From the NCBI RefSeq assembly GCF_015752045.1, contig NZ_JADOUS010000004.1:248001-312000 (forward strand): 64,000 bases of DNA, written 5' to 3'. The stretch is from Arthrobacter_D sp015752045 (GTDB lineage Bacteria > Actinomycetota > Actinomycetes > Actinomycetales > Micrococcaceae). The translations under genes were made by a program, and so were the position numbers. Shown here one piece after another: positions 57,930-64,000 of this stretch (position 1 is the first letter of the stretch; every line of letters begins with the position of its first letter). The notes below the pieces were generated by a model. That model was not told where the DNA came from. It saw nothing but the letters and a program-made list of their open reading frames with translations, and did no database searches.

Positions 57930-59626
57930 GCCAGCCCGGGGCGTCTGCTGCCGCCAGGGCAGGTCCGGGCCAACTCGCACTCCGTCGCCTGATCCTCTAC
58001 GGTCTGCTGTTCGCGCTGGTGGTGATCACCGCCGTCGGGCTCAGCGGGTTGCTGGACCGCCTGCTCAGCGGGGACGCCGTTCTGGTATCAGCCGATGTGA
58101 CAGAGCTGGCCCGCGCGCTGGCGTTCACCCTGATCGGCGGTCCACTCGCCGCACTCCTGTGGTGGGTGGTCTGGAGGCGGCTCGACGACGGGACGGAGCG
58201 GAGCTCTGTCGGATGGGGACTCCACCTGTCAGCGGTCTATGCCGTGTCCCTGATCGTTTCCGTGACCGCGCTCCTCGCCACGGCGGCGTCCCTGATCGGT
58301 CCGCTCGGATCGCGATGGTCGTCATCCCTGTCCACAGGTCTGGTCTGGCTCCTGGTGTGGGCATGGCACCGCTGGATGTTCCGGCATCCGACGAAGTCCC
58401 CGACCAGCCTCGACGATGTCCCGGTCGTCGTCGGATCGGTCTACGGGCTGCTGCTGGGCACGTTCTTCGCGATTGCCGCCCTCGGAGGCCTGCTCGACGT
58501 TGCGCTCCGGGGGTTCACCAGCCTGGTCCCGGATACAGGATCCTGGTGGCAGCCTGTTCTCCGGGCCCTTGTCTGGGCGGCCGGTGGCGCCCTCGTCTGG
58601 TGGTGGCACTGGTACCCGGGCGGGGGACGCAGGCTGTACACCCCCCTGGCGCAGATCGCACTGGTCGGGGTAGGCATCTTCACCGCCGGCCTTCTGGCGC
58701 TCGGGGCGGCGGGGACCGCACTCTTCGTCCTCCTCAGGACGGCATTCGACCGGACCGACCCGATGGGCGAGGTGCTGGCACCCCTGGGTCCAGCCGTTGC
58801 CGCTGCAGCGATAGGTGCTCTTGTCTGGCGGTATCACCGGGTCATCGCGGACAGTCATTCCATCCGGACACGACGGGCGGGCGTCCTGGTGACCTCCGGA
58901 GTTGCCCTGGCGGCGGCGGCTTCGGGGATCGGCGTGATCATCAACGCAACCCTGGCGATCACCGTCTCCCCGCTGGTCGGCAGCGGATCGCGCACTCTCC
59001 TGCTTGCCGGCCTCAGTTCGCTCGCGGTGGGAGGCCCGGTCTGGTGGCTGTCCTGGCAGCCTGCCAGCCGGCCCAGGGACGCCGGGTCCATCCCTCCGGG
59101 CAGGCGCATCTACCTCGTCGCCGTCTTCGGCGTCAGCGCCGTGGTGGCTCTCATTGCGCTGCTGGTCATCGGATACAGGCTCTTCGAGTTCGTCCTGGGC
59201 GACGTGTCAGGCGGTAGCGTGGTGGACCGGATCCGGGGACCCCTCGGGCTCCTGGTCGCAGCGGCCCTGGTCGCCGGATACCACTTCGCCCTGTGGCAGC
59301 GCGAACGGGTGCTGCCGGCGGACGCCTCCCCGGGCAGGGGACCTGCCATCGAGCGGGTCACACTCGTCGCCGGCCCTGCATACGATGGGCTGTCGCGCTC
59401 CGTGGCGCAGGCGACAGGCGCCAAGGTCACCGCCTGGCGACGAACCGACGCCAGCACGGACGCGGTTGCGGCGGAGGGGAGTCCCCGGGATGAAGTGGCC
59501 CGCCGCGTGGCCGAGGCACTGGCGGGAATCACGGCCCGTCATGTGCTGGTCGTCCTCGCGCCGGCGGCCGACGAGGAGATCGGGATCCACGTGATACCCG
59601 TCGAACCGGGCGGCAGGGCCTCGTAA
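57926..59626 (+). CDS. Twelve-helix membrane protein of six helical hairpins (DUF5671-like, unknown)
   Basis: The 566-residue protein has twelve hydrophobic helices in residues of about 20-455. They read as six similar two-helix units; the second helix of each ends in an aromatic signature: LLWWVVWRR, LLVWAWHRWM, LVWWWHWY, ALVWRYHR, PVWWLSWQ, HFALWQRE. Units 1 and 6 begin alike (RRLILYGLLF and RRIYLVAVFG). A soluble C-terminal domain of about 110 residues follows (from IERVTLVAGPAYDGLSRSVAQATGAKVTAWRR), rich in Ala and Val and probably cytoplasmic. The pattern resembles DUF5671 proteins. No transporter or enzyme motif was recognised. Confidence 0.75.
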   Translation: MSQPGASAAARAGPGQLALRRLILYGLLFALVVITAVGLSGLLDRLLSGDAVLVSADVTELARALAFTLIGGPLAALLWWVVWRRLDDGTERSSVGWGLHLSAVYAVSLIVSVTALLATAASLIGPLGSRWSSSLSTGLVWLLVWAWHRWMFRHPTKSPTSLDDVPVVVGSVYGLLLGTFFAIAALGGLLDVALRGFTSLVPDTGSWWQPVLRALVWAAGGALVWWWHWYPGGGRRLYTPLAQIALVGVGIFTAGLLALGAAGTALFVLLRTAFDRTDPMGEVLAPLGPAVAAAAIGALVWRYHRVIADSHSIRTRRAGVLVTSGVALAAAASGIGVIINATLAITVSPLVGSGSRTLLLAGLSSLAVGGPVWWLSWQPASRPRDAGSIPPGRRIYLVAVFGVSAVVALIALLVIGYRLFEFVLGDVSGGSVVDRIRGPLGLLVAAALVAGYHFALWQRERVLPADASPGRGPAIERVTLVAGPAYDGLSRSVAQATGAKVTAWRRTDASTDAVAAEGSPRDEVARRVAEALAGITARHVLVVLAPAADEEIGIHVIPVEPGGRAS

Positions 59627-59658
59627 GGGGAGCAGGCCCGCGACGCCGGCGCCACGGA

Positions 59659-61035
59659 TCACGTCGTCGAACCCGCTGTTCCGCGCCGCGTCATGGAGAG
59701 CAGCCGCTCGAAGATCGCCTCGCCGTCGTCCGCGATGCCGTCGTGGTGGAACTCGTCCGTCTCCCACACCTGCAGGTTCCGGACCGACGCAGCCGTCGCC
59801 AGCGACAGGTCCCTGTCGACGTAGATGTCGTGGCGGTACACCGCGGCGGCTGCCGGGACGGTGTTGGTGGCCAGGACGTCCGTGTCGTAGAGCGGACCCC
59901 AGTCGGACTTCTCCGCGAGGAGGTCGGCGACGGCCTGCAGCGGCCGGAGCGCCGGGTCCTCCTCGAAGTACCACGGGTAGATCATCTCGCCGGTCAGCAG
60001 GACCTCGGCGGCGTCGTCCCCGAAGCGGGGGTACTCCTCGAGGACGCGCCGGGCGGACCACGCGGAAGCCGACCCCTGGCAGTAGATCGACTCGTGCATC
60101 AGCGCGTACAGCGGTTGAGCCGCCCGGCTCACGAGCCCGTGGACCTGCTCGAGGAACGACCCCGACAGGCGGGGGCCGTCCGGCGTCGTGGTGAACGCGT
60201 CCTCCAGCAGGTAGTGGAGGCCGTGGACGCGCGTGTTCCCGCCCAGGAAGGAGCCGAGCATCCGGAACCGCCGCACCGTCAGCCGCTCGCCGCTCGGGAG
60301 GAACTCCTCCACGCGGCCCAGGTGGGCGGCGATGCGCGTGACGAGCTCCCGATCCTCCGGGTACCACCCGAAATACTCGGCGTTGCGTTCCTCGACCCGT
60401 GCGAACGTCGCCCGGTACACCTGGTCGGGCGAGCCCGACAGGGGGGCCAGACCGCCGGTGATCAGGGCCCGCTCGATGCCCTCCGGCGCCAGGGAGAGGT
60501 ACGTGAGTGTGCAGAAGCCGCCGTAGCTCTGCCCGAAGACCGTCCAGGGCGCGCTACCGAGCCGGGAACGGATCAGTTCGGCGTCGGCGACGATCGAATC
60601 GGCGCGGAAGTGCGCGAGGTAGTCGGCCTGCGCCTGCGGTGTCCCCACGGCGCCGAGTGTGGCGGCGTCGGCCGGCGTCGAGAGCCCGGTGCCGCGCTGG
60701 TCGAGCATGAGGATGCGGAAGTCCCGCGCCGCGGCCTTCATCCAGCCCGAGAGCTGCGTGGTGCGCACGCCCCGGCCACCCGGGCCGCCCTGCAGGAACA
60801 GGAGCCAGGGGAGCCGGGACGCGTCGTCGTCGCTGTGGTCCAGTGACGAGTACTCGCGGGCGAACACCTCGATGCGGGGAGAGGCCGGGTCCGTGTGGTC
60901 GAGCGGGACGCGGAAGATGTGGCCGGTGGTGCGCAGGCCACGCATGACGGCCGTCCGTCCGACGGCGTGATCGGCGGTGCGGTCCGCGGTGTGGTCGGGA
61001 TCAGCGGTGCCGTGCGCGGTGGCCTGCCCGCTCAC
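59659..61035 (-). CDS. Proline iminopeptidase-like alpha/beta-hydrolase
   Basis: The hydrolase is of the prolyl aminopeptidase type (peptidase family S33), which removes N-terminal Pro from peptides. Seen: the oxyanion segment LLFLQGGPGGRG, DQRGTGLSTP, the nucleophile elbow VFGQSYGGFCTLTY with the catalytic Ser, and a C-terminal EFHHDG with the probable catalytic His. Start GTG 61035 overlaps the upstream GNAT stop as GTGA and gives 458 residues. An internal ATG at 60945 gives 428 and is closer to the conserved N-terminus. The extra 30 residues are a His/Thr/Asp repeat (TADPDHTADRTADHA). Confidence 0.83.
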   Translation of the reverse strand: MSGQATAHGTADPDHTADRTADHAVGRTAVMRGLRTTGHIFRVPLDHTDPASPRIEVFAREYSSLDHSDDDASRLPWLLFLQGGPGGRGVRTTQLSGWMKAAARDFRILMLDQRGTGLSTPADAATLGAVGTPQAQADYLAHFRADSIVADAELIRSRLGSAPWTVFGQSYGGFCTLTYLSLAPEGIERALITGGLAPLSGSPDQVYRATFARVEERNAEYFGWYPEDRELVTRIAAHLGRVEEFLPSGERLTVRRFRMLGSFLGGNTRVHGLHYLLEDAFTTTPDGPRLSGSFLEQVHGLVSRAAQPLYALMHESIYCQGSASAWSARRVLEEYPRFGDDAAEVLLTGEMIYPWYFEEDPALRPLQAVADLLAEKSDWGPLYDTDVLATNTVPAAAAVYRHDIYVDRDLSLATAASVRNLQVWETDEFHHDGIADDGEAIFERLLSMTRRGTAGSTT

Positions 61036-61508
61036 AGGGCAGCGACGCCGGCGAGCGCGTCGCCCGTCAGGCGGAACGTGCTCCACTCGGACTGTGCCGC
61101 CGCACCGAGGCTCTCGTAGAAGCGGATCGACGGCTCGTTCCAGTTGAGGACCGACCATTCCACCCGGGCGTAGCCGCGTTCGGTGGCGATCCGGGCGAGG
61201 TTCGCGAGGAGCGCCTTCCCGTGCCCGGATCCGCGCGCCTCGGGGCGCACGTAGAGGTCCTCGAGGTAGATGCCGTTGACGCCCTCCCAGGTGGAGTAGT
61301 TGAGGAACCAGAGAGCGAAGCCCTGGACCTCCCCCTGGGCCTCCGCCACGTGGGCGTAGATGGTGGGCCGCTCACCGAACAGGGCCACCTCGAGCGACGA
61401 GGTGGTATTCCGGACGGCGTCCGGCTCCCGCTCGTAGAGGGCGAGGTCGTGGATGAGCTGGAGGATGACCGGAACGTCCGCCGGCCGTGCTTCCCGAATG
61501 GTAGTCAT
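61032..61508 (-). CDS. GNAT N-acetyltransferase, diamine acetyltransferase-like
   Basis: The 158-residue GNAT protein has the acetyl-CoA loop VRPEARGSGHGKALLANLARIA and strand LEDLYV before it, and ends in NEPSIRFYESLGA. Its pattern (IHDLALYERE, ALWFLNYSTWEGVNGIYLEDLYV) matches spermidine/spermine or thialysine acetyltransferases. The substrate is not proven. On the minus strand TAGGCT ends 6 nt before the ATG, with GGAGGA between, which is too close to be a normal ribosome-binding site. Its stop overlaps the peptidase gene. Confidence 0.85.
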   Translation of the reverse strand: MTTIREARPADVPVILQLIHDLALYEREPDAVRNTTSSLEVALFGERPTIYAHVAEAQGEVQGFALWFLNYSTWEGVNGIYLEDLYVRPEARGSGHGKALLANLARIATERGYARVEWSVLNWNEPSIRFYESLGAAAQSEWSTFRLTGDALAGVAAL

Positions 61509-61514
61509 TCCTCC

Positions 61515-61520
61515 AGCCTA
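61515..61520 (-). promoter_or_regulatory. -10 element for the GNAT-peptidase operon
   Basis: TAGGCT on the minus strand, 6 nt before ATG 61508; the fourth gene in the window with this exact hexamer at the leaderless position. Confidence 0.45.
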
Positions 61521-61566
61521 GCCAAGGCTCCGGGCCGGAGGAGGACCGGCTGACGCGGAGGCCGGG

Positions 61567-64000
61567 TCAGACGGCCGCCGGACCCCCGACGCCGAGGATC
61601 CTCACCACCGGGCTGCCAGCCTCGTCGGAGGCCGCGAGGTCGATCTCCGCGTTGATGCCCCAGTCGTTGTTGCCCTCCGGGTCCTTCAGGATCTGCCGGA
61701 CCTTCCACGCCGTGGGGGTCTTCGTGATCAGCAGGAGGTTCGGTCCGCGTGCGTCGGGGCCGTCGTCGATGTCCTCGTAGTCCCCGAAGTAGCCGTCCAG
61801 GGCCTCGGCCCAGCGGTCGGCGGTCCAGCCGGAATCGGCGTCGAGTGCGCCGAGTGCCGCATCCTGCTCGTCGGCGAAGAGCTTGACCCGCTGGAACATC
61901 TCGTTGCGCACCATTACGCGGAAGGCCCGTTCGTTGGAGGTGACGGACGGCGGCTCGTCCGGCAGGTCGACGGCGTCCGCCGCCGCGACCGGCGTGAGGC
62001 CTGCCGCCAGCTGCGTCCACTCGTCGAGGAGGCTGCTGTCGACCTGACGGACCAGTTCCCCGAGCCATTCGAGGATGTCGCTGAGGTCCTCGCGCAGCGC
62101 CTCGACGGGCACGGTGTGGCGCAGCGCCTTGTAGCAGTCGGCGAGGTAGCGCAGGAGGATCCCCTCGGACCGGGTGAGGGAGTAGAACGCCACGTACTCG
62201 CCGAAGCTCATGGCCCGCTCGTACATGTCCCGCACCACGGACTTCGGCGCCAGCTCGAAGTCGCCGAGCCAGGGCGCGGACGCGCGGTAGACGTCGAAGG
62301 CCTGCTGCAGCAGTTCCTCGAGCGGCTTCGGGTAGCTGACCTCCTCGAGGCGGGCCATCCGGGCGTCGTAGTCGATGCCCTCGGCCTTCATCGCGGCCAC
62401 GGCCTCCCCGCGGGCCTTCTTCTCCTGCGCATTGAGGACCTGGCGGGGCTTCTCGAGCGTCGCCTCGATGACCGAGACGACGTCGAGCGCATACCCTGGG
62501 GCCTCCGGATCCAGCAGTTCCAGGCTCGCCATCGCAAACGGCGAGAGCGGCTGGTTGAGGGCGAAGTTGGCCTGCAGGTGCACCTTGAGCCGCACCCGGC
62601 GGCCGTCCGGTTCAGGCTCGGGCAGCTTCTCGACGATGCCGGCCGTGACGAGCTCGCGGTAGATCCCGATGGCGCGGCGCATGAGCCGGAGCTGGGACGC
62701 GCGCGTCTCGTGGTTCTCCGTCAGGAGCCGCTTGGCGGCCGTGAACGGGTCGCCGGGGCGTTCGAGGAGGTTCAGGAGCATGGAGTGGCTGACGGAGAAC
62801 GACGACGTCAGGGGGTCCGGGACGCTCTCCACGAGCCGCTCGTACGTGGGCTTGCCCCAGGAGACGAAGCCCTGCTGGGGCTTCTTCCGCACCACCTGGC
62901 GCAGCTTCTTCTGGTCGTCGCCGAACTTGGACACCGCCTTCGCCATGGCCTTGGCGTTCTCCACGACGTGCTCGGGTGCCTGGACGACGACGGTGCCCGC
63001 GGTGTCGTAGCCCGCGCGGCCGGCGCGGCCCGAGATCTGGTGGAACTCCCGCGCGTTGAGCAGGCGCGTGCGGACGCCGTCGTACTTGCTCAGGGCGGTC
63101 AGGAGCACGGTGCGGATCGGCACGTTGATGCCGACGCCGAGGGTGTCGGTACCGCAGATGACCTTGAGCAGGCCGGCCTGGGCGAGCTGCTCGACGAGTC
63201 GCCGGTACTTGGGCAGCATCCCGGCGTGGTGCACGCCGATGCCGTGGCGCACGAGCCGGTTGAGGGTCTTCCCGAACCCGGCGGAGAACCGGAAGGTCGC
63301 GATCAGCTCCGCGATGCGGTCCTTCTCCTCCCGCGTGCAGACGTTGACGCTCATCAGGTTCTGTGCGCGCTCGATCGCCTCGGCCTGGCTGAAGTGCACC
63401 ACGTAGACGGGCGCCTGCCGCGTGGACAGCAGCTCCTCGAGGGACTCCTGGATGGGCGTCTCGACGTAGTAGTAGTGGAGCGGGATGGGGCGCTCCACGG
63501 ACGTGACGGTCGCCGTCGCCCGGCCGGTGAGCTCCGTGAGGTCCTTCTCGAAGCGCGTGACGTCGCCGAGGGTCGCGGACATGAGGAGGAACTGGGCCTG
63601 TGGCAGTTCGAGCAGCGGGACCTGCCACGCCCAGCCGCGCTGCGGGTCGGAGTAGAAGTGGAACTCGTCCATGACCACGGTGTCGACGTCCGCCTGGGCG
63701 CCCTCCCGCAGGGCCATGTTCGCGAGGATCTCCGCGGTGCAGCAGATGATCGGCGCGTCCTGGTTCACGCCCGAGTCGCCGGTGATCATGCCGACGTTCT
63801 CCGGTCCGAAGATGTCGCAGAGGGCGAAGAACTTCTCGGACACGAGGGCCTTGATGGGGGCCGTGTAGTAGCTGGTACGCCCCTCGGCGAAGGACTTCAG
63901 GTGGGCGGCGATCGCGACGAGGGATTTCCCCGAGCCGGTGGGCGTGGCCAGAATGACGTTGTTGCCCGAGACGAGCTCCATCGCGGCCTCGTCCTGCGCC
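61567..64000 (-). CDS. Ski2-like DEAD/DEAH helicase with DUF3516 domain (5' end cut off)
   Basis: The gene runs off the right edge of the window; 810 residues are visible, and the frame stays open to 64000 with AQDEAAMELV before the first internal Met, part of the Q-motif region. Helicase motifs: I ATPTGSGKS, Ia TAPIKALVSEKF, II MDEFHFY, III LMSATLGD, then GTDTLGVGINVPIRTVLL and QISGRAGRAGYDTAG of the second RecA-like domain. The C-terminal 400 residues fit DUF3516, an actinobacterial extension. The likely role is RNA or DNA unwinding in RNA turnover or repair; which one is not settled by sequence. Confidence 0.9.
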   Translation of the reverse strand, partial: AQDEAAMELVSGNNVILATPTGSGKSLVAIAAHLKSFAEGRTSYYTAPIKALVSEKFFALCDIFGPENVGMITGDSGVNQDAPIICCTAEILANMALREGAQADVDTVVMDEFHFYSDPQRGWAWQVPLLELPQAQFLLMSATLGDVTRFEKDLTELTGRATATVTSVERPIPLHYYYVETPIQESLEELLSTRQAPVYVVHFSQAEAIERAQNLMSVNVCTREEKDRIAELIATFRFSAGFGKTLNRLVRHGIGVHHAGMLPKYRRLVEQLAQAGLLKVICGTDTLGVGINVPIRTVLLTALSKYDGVRTRLLNAREFHQISGRAGRAGYDTAGTVVVQAPEHVVENAKAMAKAVSKFGDDQKKLRQVVRKKPQQGFVSWGKPTYERLVESVPDPLTSSFSVSHSMLLNLLERPGDPFTAAKRLLTENHETRASQLRLMRRAIGIYRELVTAGIVEKLPEPEPDGRRVRLKVHLQANFALNQPLSPFAMASLELLDPEAPGYALDVVSVIEATLEKPRQVLNAQEKKARGEAVAAMKAEGIDYDARMARLEEVSYPKPLEELLQQAFDVYRASAPWLGDFELAPKSVVRDMYERAMSFGEYVAFYSLTRSEGILLRYLADCYKALRHTVPVEALREDLSDILEWLGELVRQVDSSLLDEWTQLAAGLTPVAAADAVDLPDEPPSVTSNERAFRVMVRNEMFQRVKLFADEQDAALGALDADSGWTADRWAEALDGYFGDYEDIDDGPDARGPNLLLITKTPTAWKVRQILKDPEGNNDWGINAEIDLAASDEAGSPVVRILGVGGPAAV

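Overview
This window is high-GC chromosomal DNA from an actinobacterium. Gene order and protein character (ruvAB-yajC-secDF-relA, hisS-aspS, a riboflavin-histidine-tryptophan run, gltBD, an RpsA of about 490 residues, a PdtaR-type ANTAR regulator, a Trp-associated membrane protein) suggest a member of the Micrococcales close to Arthrobacter. That assignment is inference from gene content, not from a database match. Nearly everything is core metabolism and information processing. No insertion sequence, prophage, CRISPR array or integrase was seen.

Layout. (1) 1-8.1 kb, plus strand: Holliday-junction genes ruvA-ruvB behind an SOS box, the Sec accessory set yajC-secD-secF ending at a strong hairpin, then the bifunctional (p)ppGpp enzyme gene. 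(2) 8.1-15.5 kb: an orphan AbiEi-like gene with tandem repeats at its 3' end, a DUF349 protein, hisS, an APC permease, aspS. (3) 15.7-22.3 kb: an FMN riboswitch, then a PnuC-type (RibM-like) transporter and ribD-ribE-ribB-ribH, running straight into hisE-hisG-hisF. (4) 22.4-30.1 kb: hisI, trpE, two small membrane-protein genes, trpC-trpB-trpA and lgt, most of them abutting or overlapping. (5) 30.1-38.1 kb: a GlnR-type box and a structured leader before gltB-gltD, then pyk. (6) 38.1-49.6 kb: pdtaR, tRNA-Leu(CAA), a 46-codon cysteine-containing ORF, a LigD-type primase-polymerase, a receiver-only regulator, an aminoacyl-phosphatidylglycerol synthase-like gene coupled to an esterase gene, a thioesterase, polA and an Eis-like acetyltransferase. 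(7) 49.7-64 kb: rpsA with a strong promoter and folded leader, an rRNA-methyltransferase-like gene, coaE, uvrB, terC behind a leader resembling the yybP-ykoY manganese riboswitch, an uncharacterised two-gene membrane operon, a proline-iminopeptidase-like hydrolase with a GNAT gene, and the 3' part of a Ski2-like DUF3516 helicase cut by the window edge.

Themes. Genes are tightly packed, and neighbours often share ATGA or GTGA overlaps, suggesting translational coupling. At least twelve genes have a -10-like hexamer 6-8 nt before the start codon and no properly spaced ribosome-binding site, as expected of leaderless mRNAs. The less ordinary items are the terC leader, the GlnR box and leader before gltB, the rpsA leader, the lipid-aminoacylation pair with its hydrolase, the unknown membrane protein built of six helical hairpins, CoaE with a decayed GrpB-like tail, RibB without RibA, and the small ORF after the tRNA. 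I did not find a convincing wholly new multi-gene system; the two-gene operon at 57.5-59.6 kb is the nearest candidate.
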